Positions 45,903 to 56,111 of a stretch of 64,000 nt of DNA are shown here, piece by piece. The position numbers and the translations under genes are program-made. Numbering within the stretch: the stretch's first letter is position 1; each line of letters opens with the position of its first letter. This DNA comes from Phocaeicola faecalis. GTDB lineage: Bacteria > Bacteroidota > Bacteroidia > Bacteroidales > Bacteroidaceae. The notes beneath the pieces were generated by a model. That model saw nothing but the letters and a program-made list of their open reading frames with translations, did no database searches and was not told the DNA's origin. The DNA lies in assembly GCF_021730445.1 (NCBI RefSeq), contig NZ_JADNRM010000008.1, forward strand, positions 62,001 to 126,000, given 5' to 3'.

Positions 45903-46094
45903 ATGATTGTAGTACCAGTAAAAGAAGGCGAAAACATTGAAAAAGCGCTGAAGAAATTCAAAAGAAAATTTGAAAAAACAGGTGTTGTAAAAGAACTGAG
46001 AGCTAGACAGCAGTTTGATAAACCGTCTGTAATCAACAGACTTAAGAAAGAACGTGCTGTATACGTGCAGAAACTTCAGCAGGTAGAAGAATAA
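45903..46094 (+). CDS. rpsU: 30S ribosomal protein S21
   Basis: A 63-residue basic protein (MIVVPVKEGENIEKALKKFK) of the S21 family, which binds the 30S platform near the anti-Shine-Dalgarno end of 16S rRNA. Length is normal for Bacteroidetes. It has a strong promoter at 45815 and is followed by a tyrosine recombinase gene 77 bp downstream and by hpf, so a translation-related transcript is likely. Confidence 0.96.
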   Translation: MIVVPVKEGENIEKALKKFKRKFEKTGVVKELRARQQFDKPSVINRLKKERAVYVQKLQQVEE

Positions 46095-46171
46095 TTAATT
46101 CTCGCACTTTCTTTGAATAATTGAATTCTTTTTCATATATTCGTTGCTGAATTAATGAAGCGACGTTTCTT

Positions 46172-47053
46172 ATGTTAATAGAATCTTTTTTGGATTATCT
46201 TCGGTTGGAAAAAAACTGTTCCGAGAAAACGATTGTTAGCTATGGAACAGATTTGACCAAATTTGAAGAGTTCTTTAAGAGTGTTGACGAGGAGGTGGAT
46301 TTTACTACGGTAGATGCAGACGTCATCCGTTCATGGGTGGTAAACCTGATGGATGGTGGATATACTTCTACTTCGGTAAATAGGAAACTGAGTTCTCTCC
46401 GTTCGTTTTATCGTTATCTCTTGCGAAAGAAGGTAGTGGTGGTGGATCCGACACGTAAAGTGACTGGTCCTAAAAAAAAGAAGCCTCTGCCGGTCTTTGT
46501 GAAGGAAGAAGATATGAATAGGCTGTTGGACGAAATTCCTTGCGAAAAGGGATTTGCCGGCTGTCGGGATAAAACGATAATCGAAATGTTTTATGCTACA
46601 GGCATACGGCTTTCGGAATTGATTGGATTGAATGACGCGGATGTCGACTTCTCGGCTTCTCTTATTAAAGTAACGGGAAAGAGAAATAAGCAAAGGCTAA
46701 TTCCTTTCGGTGATGAACTGAGGATGGCGTTGCTTAATTATATTAAAGTAAGAGATGAAGCAATACCCGATAGGGAGGAGGCTTTTTTCGTCAAACAGGA
46801 TGGAAAAAGGTTGTACCCCATGAAGGTATATAATTTAGTGAAACGGAACCTGTCAAAAGTTGTAACGCTTAAAAAAAGAAGTCCGCACGTGTTAAGGCAT
46901 AGTTTTGCTACTTCGATGCTGAATAATCAGGCGGAGTTGGGTGCTGTAAAAGAGCTTCTGGGGCATGAAAGTCTGACAACGACGGAAATCTATACGCATA
47001 CGACTTTTGAAGAACTTAAAAAAGTGTATGAACAAGCTCATCCAAGAGCGTAA
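46172..47053 (+). CDS. Tyrosine recombinase, XerC/XerD family
   Basis: A 293-residue recombinase. The N-terminal SAM-like core-binding domain (LDYLRLEKNCSEKTIVSYGT) is followed by a catalytic domain with the full active site: Arg146 (TGIRLSE), Lys170 (VTGKRNK), His239 and Arg242 (HVLRHSFAT), His265 (LLGHESL) and Tyr274 (EIYTHTT). The family resolves chromosome dimers at dif. The housekeeping context between rpsU and hpf supports that role over that of a mobile-element integrase. Confidence 0.92.
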   Translation: MLIESFLDYLRLEKNCSEKTIVSYGTDLTKFEEFFKSVDEEVDFTTVDADVIRSWVVNLMDGGYTSTSVNRKLSSLRSFYRYLLRKKVVVVDPTRKVTGPKKKKPLPVFVKEEDMNRLLDEIPCEKGFAGCRDKTIIEMFYATGIRLSELIGLNDADVDFSASLIKVTGKRNKQRLIPFGDELRMALLNYIKVRDEAIPDREEAFFVKQDGKRLYPMKVYNLVKRNLSKVVTLKKRSPHVLRHSFATSMLNNQAELGAVKELLGHESLTTTEIYTHTTFEELKKVYEQAHPRA

Positions 47054-47068
47054 AAAAAGGAGGTAATT

Positions 47069-47368
47069 ATGGAAGTAAGAATTCAAGCTATTCATTTCGA
47101 TGCGTCTGAAAAACTTCAGGATTTTATTCAGAAGAAGGCGACTAAATTAGAAAAGTATTGCGATGATATAAATAAGGTGGAGGTGTCATTAAAAGTAGTA
47201 AAACCGGAAACCGCTATGAATAAAGAGGTCGGAATTAAAGTTTTGGCCATGAATGGAGAGTTTTTTGCGGAGAAGGTGAGCGATACATTCGAAGAAGCAA
47301 TAGATGTGTGCGTGGATGCACTGTCTAAGCAATTGACAAAAACGAAAGAAAAACTACGCGGCAAATAA
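47069..47368 (+). CDS. hpf: Ribosome hibernation-promoting factor (HPF/RaiA family)
   Basis: A 99-residue short-form factor (VRIQAIHFDASEKLQDFIQK; EKVSDTFEEAIDVCVDALSK) that binds the 30S A/P site region and inactivates ribosomes in slow growth. It lacks the C-terminal dimerisation domain of long HPF. An AGGAGG sequence 10 bp before the ATG (47060-47065) is a Shine-Dalgarno match, rare in this genome. It follows the recombinase by 15 bp. Confidence 0.93.
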   Translation: MEVRIQAIHFDASEKLQDFIQKKATKLEKYCDDINKVEVSLKVVKPETAMNKEVGIKVLAMNGEFFAEKVSDTFEEAIDVCVDALSKQLTKTKEKLRGK

Positions 47369-47386
47369 AAAAAGTCGCTAAAAGTT

Positions 47387-47416
47387 TTTGAGAATTAAAA
47401 TAAATATCTAACTTTG
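47387..47416 (+). promoter_or_regulatory. Consensus promoter of the tRNA-tuf operon (TTTG, 18 bp, TAACTTTG)
   Basis: TTTG at 47387-47390 and TAACTTTG at 47409-47416 with 18 bp between. It lies 50 bp before tRNA-Thr(TGT). The -7 box is part of an 11-bp perfect inverted repeat (47410-47420 with 47445-47455). Confidence 0.8.
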
Positions 47417-47465
47417 CAGCCGCTTAGCCCTTCGAGGGGCAAGAGCTGCAAAGTTTTAGAAATAA

Positions 47466-47539
47466 GCCTCTTTAGCTCAGTTGGCCAGAGCACGTGATTT
47501 GTAATCTCGGGGTCGTTGGTTCGAATCCGACAAGAGGCT
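47466..47539 (+). tRNA. tRNA-Thr (anticodon TGT)
   Basis: A 74-nt cloverleaf: acceptor GCCTCTT pairs with AAGAGGC, D-arm GCTCAGTTGGCCAGAGC, anticodon loop TTTGTAA, T-arm with GTTCGAATC. One mismatch in the anticodon stem. CCA is not encoded. Confidence 0.93.
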
Positions 47540-47583
47540 CGAAAGAGATGATGGGAACATCAATTGATCTTTGAAGAAAAGTT

Positions 47584-47666
47584 GGGCAAATACCAGAGTG
47601 GCCAAATGGGGCAGACTGTAAATCTGCTGGCTTACGCCTTCGGTGGTTCGAATCCATCTTTGCCCA
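47584..47666 (+). tRNA. tRNA-Tyr (anticodon GTA)
   Basis: An 83-nt class II tRNA with long variable arm: acceptor GGGCAAA/TTTGCCC, anticodon arm CAGACTGTAAATCTG, T-loop GTTCGAATC. Confidence 0.95.
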
Positions 47667-47698
47667 CACTTTGATTGAGACTAATGGTCTTTAGAATT

Positions 47699-47771
47699 GC
47701 GGAAGTAGCTCAGTTGATAGAGCATTAGCCTTCCAAGCTGAGGGTCGCGGGTTTGAGCCCCGTCTTCCGCT
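47699..47771 (+). tRNA. tRNA-Gly (anticodon TCC)
   Basis: A 73-nt cloverleaf: acceptor GCGGAAG/CTTCCGC, D-arm AGCTCAGTTGATAGAGC, anticodon loop CTTCCAA, T-arm GGGTTTGAGCCCC. Confidence 0.94.
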
Positions 47772-47778
47772 CTTTTTT

Positions 47779-47850
<72 letters not shown>

Positions 47851-47901
47851 CTTAGATAACGTAATTGCTGATTATTAATCAAATAAATAACAAGTAAAGC
47901 T

Positions 47902-49086
47902 ATGGCTAAAGAGAAATTTGAACGTTCGAAACCGCACGTTAACATTGGTACTATCGGTCACGTTGACCACGGTAAAACCACTTTGACTGCTGCTATCACT
48001 ACTGTGTTGGCTAAAAAAGGTCTTTCAGAATTGCGTTCTTTCGATTCAATCGACAACGCTCCTGAAGAAAAAGAAAGAGGTATTACTATCAATACTTCTC
48101 ACGTAGAATATCAAACAGCTAATCGTCACTATGCTCACGTTGACTGTCCGGGTCACGCTGACTATGTAAAGAACATGGTTACTGGTGCTGCTCAGATGGA
48201 TGGTGCTATCATCGTTTGTGCTGCAACAGACGGTCCGATGCCTCAGACTCGTGAACACATCTTGTTGGCTCGTCAGGTAAACGTACCTAGACTGGTTGTT
48301 TTCTTGAACAAGTGTGATATGGTTGAAGATGAAGAAATGTTGGAATTGGTAGAAATGGAAATGCGTGAATTGCTTTCATTCTATGATTTCGACGGTGACA
48401 ATACTCCTATCATCCGCGGTTCTGCACTTGGTGCTTTGAATGGCGTTGCTCAGTGGGAAGATAAAATCATGGAATTGATGGAAGCTGTTGATACTTGGAT
48501 TCCATTGCCTCCGCGTGATATCGATAAACCTTTCTTGATGCCGGTTGAAGACGTGTTCTCTATCACAGGTCGTGGTACTGTAGCTACAGGTCGTATCGAA
48601 TCAGGTATTATCCATGTAGGTGATGAAGTTGAAATCCTTGGTTTAGGTGAAGATAAGAAATCAGTTGTAACTGGTGTTGAAATGTTCCGTAAACTGTTGG
48701 ATCAAGGTGAAGCTGGTGATAACGTAGGTTTGTTGCTTCGTGGTATCGACAAGGCAGAAATCAAACGTGGTATGATTCTGTGTAAGCCGGGTCAGGTTAA
48801 AGCTCACTCTAAGTTCAAAGCTGAGGTTTATATCTTGAAGAAAGAAGAAGGTGGTCGTCACACTCCGTTCCACAACAAATACCGTCCTCAGTTCTACTTG
48901 CGTACTATGGACTGTACAGGTGAAATCACTTTGCCGGAAGGAACTGAAATGGTAATGCCTGGTGATAACGTAACTATTACAGTTGAGTTGATTTACCCGG
49001 TTGCTATCAACGTAGGTTTGCGTTTCGCTATCCGCGAAGGTGGACGTACAGTAGGTGCTGGTCAGATTACTGAAATTATTGACTAA
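47902..49086 (+). CDS. tuf: Elongation factor Tu
   Basis: A 394-residue translational GTPase that brings aminoacyl-tRNA to the ribosome. G1 GHVDHGKTT, the effector loop EKERGITI, G3 [12 protein letters not shown] and G4 NKCD are all intact, followed by the two beta-barrel domains ([17 protein letters not shown]; ending [10 protein letters not shown]). It lies between tRNA-Thr(GGT) and tRNA-Trp in an operon-like row and should share the strong promoter at 47387. Confidence 0.98.
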   Translation: MAKEKFERSKPHVNIGTIGHVDHGKTTLTAAITTVLAKKGLSELRSFDSIDNAPEEKERGITINTSHVEYQTANRHYAHVDCPGHADYVKNMVTGAAQMDGAIIVCAATDGPMPQTREHILLARQVNVPRLVVFLNKCDMVEDEEMLELVEMEMRELLSFYDFDGDNTPIIRGSALGALNGVAQWEDKIMELMEAVDTWIPLPPRDIDKPFLMPVEDVFSITGRGTVATGRIESGIIHVGDEVEILGLGEDKKSVVTGVEMFRKLLDQGEAGDNVGLLLRGIDKAEIKRGMILCKPGQVKAHSKFKAEVYILKKEEGGRHTPFHNKYRPQFYLRTMDCTGEITLPEGTEMVMPGDNVTITVELIYPVAINVGLRFAIREGGRTVGAGQITEIID

Positions 49087-49142
49087 TACACATTATAAAA
49101 TATGATCAGTTCTCGGTCGTAAAACGCCGGGAACTGATTTTT

Positions 49143-49215
49143 ACGGGAGTAGCTCAGTTGGTAGAGCACCGGTCTCCAAAACCGGGTGTCGGGAGTTCGA
49201 GCCTCTCCTCCCGTG
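49143..49215 (+). tRNA. tRNA-Trp (anticodon CCA)
   Basis: A 73-nt cloverleaf: acceptor ACGGGAG/CTCCCGT, D-arm AGCTCAGTTGGTAGAGC, anticodon loop CTCCAAA, T-loop GTTCGAGCC. It is located between tuf and secE. Confidence 0.95.
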
Positions 49216-49231
49216 CTAAACTTGAAAGAAT

Positions 49232-49426
49232 ATGTTTCAGAAAGTAACAAATTATTGTAAAGAATCTTATGACGAATTAGTCCATAAAGTATCATGGCCG
49301 ACTCGTAAAGAACTTTCAAATAGTGCAGTGGTTGTTTTATATGCTTCCCTACTCATTGCACTAGTCGTTTTTCTTATGGATTCAGTCTTCCAGTTCGTAA
49401 TGGAAGATATTATCTATCCGCACTAA
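49232..49426 (+). CDS. secE: Preprotein translocase subunit SecE
   Basis: A 64-residue short SecE with one C-terminal transmembrane helix (VVVLYASLLIALVVFLMDSV) after the conserved amphipathic helix (SYDELVHKVSWPTRKEL). It clamps SecY in the inner-membrane translocon. The one-helix form is usual outside gammaproteobacteria. nusG follows within 16 bp, the standard order. Confidence 0.95.
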   Translation: MFQKVTNYCKESYDELVHKVSWPTRKELSNSAVVVLYASLLIALVVFLMDSVFQFVMEDIIYPH

Positions 49427-49441
49427 TTAATTGTGAGTAAA

Positions 49442-49984
49442 ATGTCTGAGATTGAAAAAAAATGGTACGTATTACGTGCCGTCAGTGGAAAAGAAAGCAA
49501 GGTTAAGGAATATCTTGATGCTGACATCAGGAATAGTGACCTTAGCGAGTATGTATCTCAGGTGTTGATTCCTACCGAGAAAGTGTATCAGGTTCGCAAT
49601 GGTAAGAAAATTGTGAAGGAAAGAAGTTATCTTCCCGGATACGTTTTGGTCGAGGCTGCTCTCGTCGGTGAGGTTGCTCATCATTTGAGAAACACTCCCA
49701 ATGTGATTGGCTTTTTGGGAGGCTCCGAGAATCCGGTGCCTTTGAGACAATCGGAAGTGAATCGTATACTTGGTACGGTGGATGAACTCCAAGAGGGTGG
49801 TGAAGAACTGAATGTTCCTTATACCGTAGGAGAAACAGTGAAAGTAATCGTTGGACCGTTCAGTGGATTCAGTGGTCTCATTGAAGAAGTGAACAGTGAA
49901 AAACGGAAACTAAAGGTTATGGTTAAGATCTTCGGACGTAAAACTCCGTTGGAACTTGGCTTTATGGATGTCGAGAAAGAATAA
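49442..49984 (+). CDS. nusG: Transcription termination/antitermination factor NusG
   Basis: A 180-residue protein with NGN domain (KKWYVLRAVSGKESKVKEYL ... LPGYVLVEAAL) and a C-terminal KOW domain (GETVKVIVGPFSGFSGLIEE). It binds RNA polymerase and links it to Rho or the ribosome. The ATG at 49442 gives the usual N-terminus MSEIEKKW; a GTG three codons upstream (49433) is possible. It lies between secE and rplK as in most bacteria. Confidence 0.96.
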   Translation: MSEIEKKWYVLRAVSGKESKVKEYLDADIRNSDLSEYVSQVLIPTEKVYQVRNGKKIVKERSYLPGYVLVEAALVGEVAHHLRNTPNVIGFLGGSENPVPLRQSEVNRILGTVDELQEGGEELNVPYTVGETVKVIVGPFSGFSGLIEEVNSEKRKLKVMVKIFGRKTPLELGFMDVEKE

Positions 49985-50042
49985 TGCATTCTGTTACGTG
50001 CATTGTCTTTCGCTATAATTAATATATAAAAATTAGAAAAAA

Positions 50043-50486
50043 ATGGCTAAAGAAGTTGCTGGACTAATCAAATTACAGATTAAAGGAGGCGCTGCAAATC
50101 CATCACCTCCCGTTGGACCTGCTTTAGGTTCTAAGGGTATTAACATCATGGAGTTTTGCAAGCAATTCAATGCCAGAACCCAGGACAAGGCAGGTAAGAT
50201 TTTACCTGTAATCATTACCTACTACGCAGATAAGTCTTTTGATTTTGTTATTAAGACTCCTCCCGTAGCTATTCAATTGCTTGAGTTGGCTAAGGTTAAG
50301 AGTGGTTCTGCTGAGCCTAATCGTAAAAAAGTTGCCGAGATTACTTGGGAACAAGTACGTGCGATTGCTCAAGACAAAATGGTTGACTTAAACTGTTTTA
50401 CTATCGAGTCTGCTATGACTATGGTGGCAGGTACAGCTAGAAGTATGGGTATCGCTGTAAAAGGGGAATTCCCGGGTAATAACTAA
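50043..50486 (+). CDS. rplK: 50S ribosomal protein L11
   Basis: A 147-residue protein ([20 protein letters not shown] at the N-terminus, normal length) that binds the GTPase-associated region of 23S rRNA. The C-terminal RNA-binding helices are seen as [20 protein letters not shown]. It is 15 bp before rplA. Confidence 0.97.
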   Translation: MAKEVAGLIKLQIKGGAANPSPPVGPALGSKGINIMEFCKQFNARTQDKAGKILPVIITYYADKSFDFVIKTPPVAIQLLELAKVKSGSAEPNRKKVAEITWEQVRAIAQDKMVDLNCFTIESAMTMVAGTARSMGIAVKGEFPGNN

Positions 50487-50501
50487 TAAACTTCAATTAT
50501 A

Positions 50502-51200
50502 ATGGGTAAACTGACAAAAAATCAAAAGTTGGCTGCAGAAAAAATTGAAGCAGGGAAAGCATACTCACTGAAAGAAGCTGCACAATTAGTTAAAGATATC
50601 ACTTTTTCTAAATTTGATGCTTCATTAGATATTGACGTACGTTTAGGTGTAGACCCTCGTAAAGCTAATCAAATGGTTCGTGGCGTAGTTTCACTGCCTC
50701 ATGGAACTGGTAAGCAAGTACGTGTTTTGGTTCTGTGTACACCTGATGCTGAAGCTGCTGCAAAAGAAGCTGGTGCTGACTATGTTGGTCTTGATGAATA
50801 TATTGAAAAGATCAAAGGTGGATGGACAGATATTGATGTAATCATCACAATGCCGTCTATCATGGGTAAGATCGGTGCTCTTGGTCGTGTTCTCGGTCCT
50901 CGCGGATTGATGCCGAATCCTAAGAGTGGTACTGTAACTATGGATGTAGCTAAAGCTGTTAAGGAAGTTAAGCAAGGTAAGATTGACTTTAAGGTTGATA
51001 AGAGCGGTATCGTTCATACTTCAATTGGCAAGGTTTCTTTTACTGCTGACCAGATTCGTGATAATGCGAAAGAATTTATCGCTACTATCATTAAACTGAA
51101 ACCGAGCTCAGCTAAGGGTACCTATATTAAGAGTATTTATCTTTCAAGTACTATGAGTAAGGGTATCAAGATTGATCCCAAAACTGTAGAAGAAATCTAA
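50502..51200 (+). CDS. rplA: 50S ribosomal protein L1
   Basis: A 232-residue protein of the L1 stalk, with [20 protein letters not shown] and the hallmark [20 protein letters not shown]1 often represses its own L11-L1 operon by binding the message; no clear L1-like site was identified upstream of rplK. It ends 15 bp before rplJ. Confidence 0.97.
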   Translation: MGKLTKNQKLAAEKIEAGKAYSLKEAAQLVKDITFSKFDASLDIDVRLGVDPRKANQMVRGVVSLPHGTGKQVRVLVLCTPDAEAAAKEAGADYVGLDEYIEKIKGGWTDIDVIITMPSIMGKIGALGRVLGPRGLMPNPKSGTVTMDVAKAVKEVKQGKIDFKVDKSGIVHTSIGKVSFTADQIRDNAKEFIATIIKLKPSSAKGTYIKSIYLSSTMSKGIKIDPKTVEEI

Positions 51201-51215
51201 TAATAAGGAGGAATC

Positions 51216-51734
51216 ATGAGAAAGGAAGATAAAGGCGTTATTATTGGTCAGTTGGCTGACACCGTAAAAGAATATGGACATTTCTACTTGGTTGATACAA
51301 CTGCCATGGATGCAGCTGCTACAAGCGACCTGAGAAGAAAATGTTTCAAAGCCGGTGTTAAGCTGGTAGTTGTGAAGAACTCTTTGCTTCACAAAGCTTT
51401 GATGAGTATCGAAGATGTTGATTTCTCTCCGTTATTTGACTCTTTGAAAGGTACAACTTCAGTAATGTTCTGCGAAACTGCAAACGTTCCTGCTAAGTTG
51501 CTGAAAGAATACAAAGATGGAGTTCCTACACTGAAAGCTGCTTATGCAGAAGAAGGAATATATGTAGGTGCTGATCAACTCGAAGCTCTTGCTAATATTA
51601 AGAGTAAAAATGAAGTTATTGCTGAAATTGTTGCTTTGCTGCAATCACCGGCCAAGAACGTTATTTCTGCTCTTCAATCAGGTGGTAACACCATTCATGG
51701 AGTGCTTAAAACTCTGGGCGAACGTGCCGAATAA
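51216..51734 (+). CDS. rplJ: 50S ribosomal protein L10
   Basis: A 172-residue stalk base protein (MRKEDKGVIIGQLADTVKEY) that carries L7/L12 dimers through its C-terminal helix. An AAGGAGGAAT sequence just before the ATG is a clear Shine-Dalgarno match, uncommon here. The 15-bp gap to rplA leaves no room for an L10 leader as found in E. coli, so any L10 autoregulation would need another site. Confidence 0.96.
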   Translation: MRKEDKGVIIGQLADTVKEYGHFYLVDTTAMDAAATSDLRRKCFKAGVKLVVVKNSLLHKALMSIEDVDFSPLFDSLKGTTSVMFCETANVPAKLLKEYKDGVPTLKAAYAEEGIYVGADQLEALANIKSKNEVIAEIVALLQSPAKNVISALQSGGNTIHGVLKTLGERAE

Positions 51735-51780
51735 TCAATTTTATAATCAATTAGTAACAAACAATTAAAATCATACAAAA

Positions 51781-52158
51781 ATGGCAGATTTGAAAGCTTT
51801 TGCAGAACAATTAGTTAACTTGACAGTAAAAGAAGTTAATGAACTTGCAACTATCCTTAAAGAAGAATACGGTATTGAACCTGCTGCTGCAGCTGTAGCT
51901 GTTGCTGCTGGTCCTGCTGCAGGTGGTGCAGCTGCTGCTGAAGAAAAAACATCTTTCGATGTAGTTTTGAAGAGCGCTGGTGCTGCTAAATTGCAGGTTG
52001 TTAAAGCCGTTAAAGAAGCATGTGGTCTTGGTTTGAAAGAAGCTAAAGACTTGGTAGACGGTGCTCCTAGCACAGTAAAAGAAGGCTTGGCTAAAGACGA
52101 AGCTGAATCACTGAAGAAAACTTTGGAAGAAGCTGGAGCTGAAGTTGAGCTTAAATAA
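51781..52158 (+). CDS. rplL: 50S ribosomal protein L7/L12
   Basis: A 125-residue stalk protein with the N-terminal dimerisation helices ([20 protein letters not shown]), an alanine/glycine hinge and the C-terminal factor-binding domain ([20 protein letters not shown]). It is followed by an attenuator-like hairpin before rpoB. Confidence 0.97.
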   Translation: MADLKAFAEQLVNLTVKEVNELATILKEEYGIEPAAAAVAVAAGPAAGGAAAAEEKTSFDVVLKSAGAAKLQVVKAVKEACGLGLKEAKDLVDGAPSTVKEGLAKDEAESLKKTLEEAGAEVELK

Positions 52159-52184
52159 TATTAAGCCTGATTATCAGGTAATTC

Positions 52185-52222
52185 GGTTAGGAATCCTCTA
52201 GACGAGGATTCTTAACCTTTTT
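52185..52222 (+). terminator. Attenuator-like terminator between rplL and rpoB
   Basis: GGTTAGGAATCCTC (52185-52198) pairs with GAGGATTCTTAACC (52204-52217) with one mismatch, loop TAGAC, then TTTTT. There is no new consensus promoter before rpoB at 52263, so partial read-through probably sets the ratio of ribosomal protein to RNA polymerase synthesis, as in the E. coli rplL-rpoB gap. Confidence 0.8.
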
Positions 52223-52262
52223 GTGTCTATATTATTATTAAGTTCTACAAATAAATTATCAG

Positions 52263-55200
52263 ATGTCTTCAAATACAGAAAACAAAAGAGTAAATTTTGC
52301 TTCCATCAAGAATCCGATGAAGTATCCGGATTTCCTGGAAGTGCAATTGAAGTCATTCCAAGACTTTTTACAACTGGATACCCCACCCGAAAAACGAAAG
52401 AACGACGGGCTGTATAAAGTATTTGCTGAAAACTTCCCTATCGCTGATACACGCAATAACTTTGTCCTTGAGTTCTTGGACTACTACATTGATCCCCCTC
52501 ACTATACAATAGATGATTGTCTAGAGCGTGGGCTCACTTATAGTGTACCTTTGAAAGCTAAATTGAAGCTTTATTGTACAGACCCCGATCATGAGGATTT
52601 TGATACCGTTATTCAAGATGTTTATTTGGGCCCTATTCCTTATATGACTCCGAAGGGAACTTTCGTGATTAATGGTGCTGAACGCGTTGTCGTTTCTCAG
52701 TTGCATCGTTCTCCGGGTGTATTCTTTGGACAAAGTGTGCATGCTAACGGTACAAAATTATATTCTGCACGTATTATCCCATTCAAGGGGTCATGGATCG
52801 AATTCGCTACTGACATTAACAATGTGATGTATGCTTATATCGACCGTAAGAAAAAGTTGCCTGTTACAACGCTGTTGAGAGCTGTCGGCTTCGAAAATGA
52901 TAAAGATATCCTCGAAATATTTAATTTGGCTGAAGAAGTTAAAGTCAATAAGGCCAACTTAAAGAAAGTTGTAGGAAGAAAGCTTGCTGCACGTGTCTTG
53001 AAGACATGGACAGAGGACTTTGTAGATGAAGACACTGGTGAAGTTGTTTCTATTGAACGTAACGAAGTCATCATTGACCGTGAAACTGTACTTGAAGCAG
53101 ATCACGTAGATGAGATTATTGACTCAGGCGTTCAGAATATCCTTGTTCATAAGGAAGAAGCTAATTCATCAGACTATTCTATTATATTTAATACTCTTCA
53201 GAAAGACCCGAGTAACTCTGAAAAAGAGGCTGTGCTTTATATCTATCGTCAGTTGCGTAATGCAGATCCTGCTGATGATGCCAGTGCTCGTGAGGTTATC
53301 AATAACCTGTTCTTCTCTGAAAAAAGATATGACCTTGGCGAAGTAGGCCGTTACAGAATCAACAAAAAGTTGGGACTGACTACGGATATGGATGTGAAGG
53401 TATTGACAAAACAAGATATTATTGAGATTATCAAATATCTGATTGAGTTGATTAACTCTAAGGCTGATGTTGATGATATCGACCATTTGAGTAATCGTCG
53501 TGTGCGTACAGTGGGAGAGCAGTTGTCCAATCAGTTTGCTATAGGTTTGGCTCGTATGTCTCGTACTATTCGTGAACGTATGAATGTGCGTGACAATGAA
53601 GTGTTCACTCCGATTGATTTGATTAATGCGAAGACGATTTCTTCCGTTATCAATTCATTCTTCGGTACGAATGCATTGTCACAGTTCATGGACCAGACCA
53701 ATCCGTTGGCTGAAATTACTCACAAACGTCGTCTGTCTGCGTTAGGCCCTGGAGGTTTGTCGCGTGAACGTGCCGGTTTCGAGGTTCGTGACGTACACTA
53801 TACTCACTATGGTCGTTTGTGTCCGATTGAAACCCCTGAAGGTCCTAATATCGGTTTGATTTCTTCTTTGTGTGTGTATGCTAAGATTAATGAACTCGGT
53901 TTCATTTCTACTCCTTATCGTAAGGTAGCTGATAGTAAGGTGGATATTTCTGATGAAGGAATTGAATACTTGACTGCAGAAGAAGAAGAAGATAAGATTA
54001 TTGCTCAGGGTAATGCGCCTTTGGATGATGAAGGTAAATTTGTTCGTGACAAGGTGAAGGCCCGTCGCGATGCCGATTATCCGGTTGTTACTCCTGATCA
54101 GGTAGAGTTGATGGATGTATCTCCTCAACAGATTGCTTCTATTGCGGCATCTTTGATTCCGTTCTTGGAACATGACGATGCTAACCGTGCGTTGATGGGT
54201 TCTAACATGATGCGCCAGGCAGTTCCTTTGTTGCGTACTGAGGCTCCTATTGTGGGTACAGGCATTGAAAAACAATTGGTTGAAGATTCTCGTACTCAGA
54301 TTGCTGCTGAAGGTGACGGTGTAATCGAATATGTAGATGCAACTACTATCCGGATTCTGTATGACAGAACGGAAGATGAGGAATTCGTCAGCTTCGAACC
54401 TGCTTTGAAAGAATATAGGATTCCTAAATTCCGTAAGACCAACCAGAGCATGACTATTGACCTTCGTCCCATTTGTGATAAGGGTCAGCGTGTGAAGAAA
54501 GGTGATATTCTGACGGAAGGTTATTCAACACAAGGTGGTGAGTTGGCATTGGGTAAGAACCTGTTGGTGGCTTATATGCCTTGGAAGGGATATAACTATG
54601 AGGATGCTATCGTATTGAATGAACGCGTAGTACGTGAAGACTTGTTGACTTCTGTGCACGTGGATGAATATATATTGGAAGTGCGCGAAACAAAGCGCGG
54701 TATGGAAGAATTGACTTCTGATATTCCTAACGTGAGTGAAGAAGCGACTAAGGATTTGGATGAGAACGGTATTGTACGTGTGGGTGCTCGTATTGAACCG
54801 GGTGACATCCTGATTGGTAAGATTACTCCGAAAGGAGAATCAGATCCTTCTCCTGAAGAAAAACTGCTTCGCGCCATCTTTGGTGACAAGGCCGGTGATG
54901 TAAAGGATGCTTCACTGAAAGCTTCTCCTTCATTGCGTGGTGTCGTTATCGATAAGAAGTTGTTCTCGCGTGTAGTGAAAACTAGAAGTGAAAAGAACGC
55001 CGACAAAGCTATTTTGCCGAAACTGAATGATGAATTCGATGAAAAGGCAGCTAAGCTGAAAGATATCTTGATTGATAAATTGTTGGTGTTAACTAATGGT
55101 AAAGTATCTCAGGGTGTAAAAGATTACTTGGGAACCGAAGTTATTGCTAAGGGAGCTAAGTTTACAAAACGCGACCTTGAGTCATTGGATTATACAGTGA

Positions 55201-56075
55201 TTCAGTTGAGTAAGTGGACGGCGGATGCTCACAAGAACGATATGATTCGTGACTTGGTAATGAATTACCTGAAGAAATATAAAGAACTGGATGCCGAGCT
55301 GAAACGTAAGAAGTTTGCTATCACAATAGGTGATGAGCTGCCTTCAGGTATTATTCAGATGGCTAAAGTTTATATTGCTAAGAAACGTAAGATTGGTGTG
55401 GGTGATAAGATGGCAGGTCGCCATGGTAATAAGGGTATTGTATCCCGTGTTGTCCGTCAGGAAGATATGCCGTTCTTGGCAGATGGTACTCCGGTAGATA
55501 TCGTATTGAATCCGTTGGGTGTGCCTTCTCGTATGAACATCGGTCAGATTTTTGAAGCCGTATTAGGTCGTGCCGGAAAAGAATTAGGCGTGAAATTTGC
55601 TACTCCTATTTTCGATGGTGCATCTATGGATGACTTGAATGAATGGACGGATAAAGCCGGATTGCCTCGTTACTGTAAGACGTATCTTTGTGATGGTGGT
55701 ACCGGTGAACGTTTTGACCAACCGGCAACGGTAGGTGTGACTTACATGTTGAAATTGGGTCACATGGTTGAAGACAAGATGCATGCACGTTCTATCGGTC
55801 CGTACTCTCTTATTACTCAGCAACCGCTTGGTGGTAAGGCGCAGTTCGGTGGTCAGCGTTTCGGAGAAATGGAAGTTTGGGCGCTCGAAGCATTTGGCGC
55901 AGCACACATCCTGCAGGAAATCCTGACTATTAAGTCTGATGACGTTGTTGGACGTTCTAAGGCTTACGAGGCTATTGTAAAAGGTGAGCCGATGCCTACT
56001 CCGGGTATCCCTGAATCTCTGAATGTATTGTTACATGAATTGAGAGGATTGGGACTGAGTATCAACCTTGAATAA
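52263..56075 (+). CDS. rpoB: RNA polymerase beta subunit
   Basis: A 1270-residue subunit forming one pincer of the enzyme and part of the active site. The rifampicin-binding region at about 470-495 reads [11 protein letters not shown], then [20 protein letters not shown], the susceptible wild-type form at the positions equal to E. coli D516, H526 and S531. The C-terminal [20 protein letters not shown] is intact. It is 36 bp before rpoC. Confidence 0.98.
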   Translation: MSSNTENKRVNFASIKNPMKYPDFLEVQLKSFQDFLQLDTPPEKRKNDGLYKVFAENFPIADTRNNFVLEFLDYYIDPPHYTIDDCLERGLTYSVPLKAKLKLYCTDPDHEDFDTVIQDVYLGPIPYMTPKGTFVINGAERVVVSQLHRSPGVFFGQSVHANGTKLYSARIIPFKGSWIEFATDINNVMYAYIDRKKKLPVTTLLRAVGFENDKDILEIFNLAEEVKVNKANLKKVVGRKLAARVLKTWTEDFVDEDTGEVVSIERNEVIIDRETVLEADHVDEIIDSGVQNILVHKEEANSSDYSIIFNTLQKDPSNSEKEAVLYIYRQLRNADPADDASAREVINNLFFSEKRYDLGEVGRYRINKKLGLTTDMDVKVLTKQDIIEIIKYLIELINSKADVDDIDHLSNRRVRTVGEQLSNQFAIGLARMSRTIRERMNVRDNEVFTPIDLINAKTISSVINSFFGTNALSQFMDQTNPLAEITHKRRLSALGPGGLSRERAGFEVRDVHYTHYGRLCPIETPEGPNIGLISSLCVYAKINELGFISTPYRKVADSKVDISDEGIEYLTAEEEEDKIIAQGNAPLDDEGKFVRDKVKARRDADYPVVTPDQVELMDVSPQQIASIAASLIPFLEHDDANRALMGSNMMRQAVPLLRTEAPIVGTGIEKQLVEDSRTQIAAEGDGVIEYVDATTIRILYDRTEDEEFVSFEPALKEYRIPKFRKTNQSMTIDLRPICDKGQRVKKGDILTEGYSTQGGELALGKNLLVAYMPWKGYNYEDAIVLNERVVREDLLTSVHVDEYILEVRETKRGMEELTSDIPNVSEEATKDLDENGIVRVGARIEPGDILIGKITPKGESDPSPEEKLLRAIFGDKAGDVKDASLKASPSLRGVVIDKKLFSRVVKTRSEKNADKAILPKLNDEFDEKAAKLKDILIDKLLVLTNGKVSQGVKDYLGTEVIAKGAKFTKRDLESLDYTVIQLSKWTADAHKNDMIRDLVMNYLKKYKELDAELKRKKFAITIGDELPSGIIQMAKVYIAKKRKIGVGDKMAGRHGNKGIVSRVVRQEDMPFLADGTPVDIVLNPLGVPSRMNIGQIFEAVLGRAGKELGVKFATPIFDGASMDDLNEWTDKAGLPRYCKTYLCDGGTGERFDQPATVGVTYMLKLGHMVEDKMHARSIGPYSLITQQPLGGKAQFGGQRFGEMEVWALEAFGAAHILQEILTIKSDDVVGRSKAYEAIVKGEPMPTPGIPESLNVLLHELRGLGLSINLE

Positions 56076-56111
56076 TAAAAATATAACTCTTTACAATATA
56101 AACAAGAAAGT

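Noticed and set aside
46172..47053. Integrase of a mobile element next to tRNA genes.
   Set aside because: Flanked by rpsU and hpf in a housekeeping context; no attachment-site repeats of the tRNA 3' ends or other mobile genes are seen.
53660..53760. Rifampicin-resistance changes in rpoB, and streptomycin-resistance changes in rpsL.
   Set aside because: All key residues read as the susceptible wild type.
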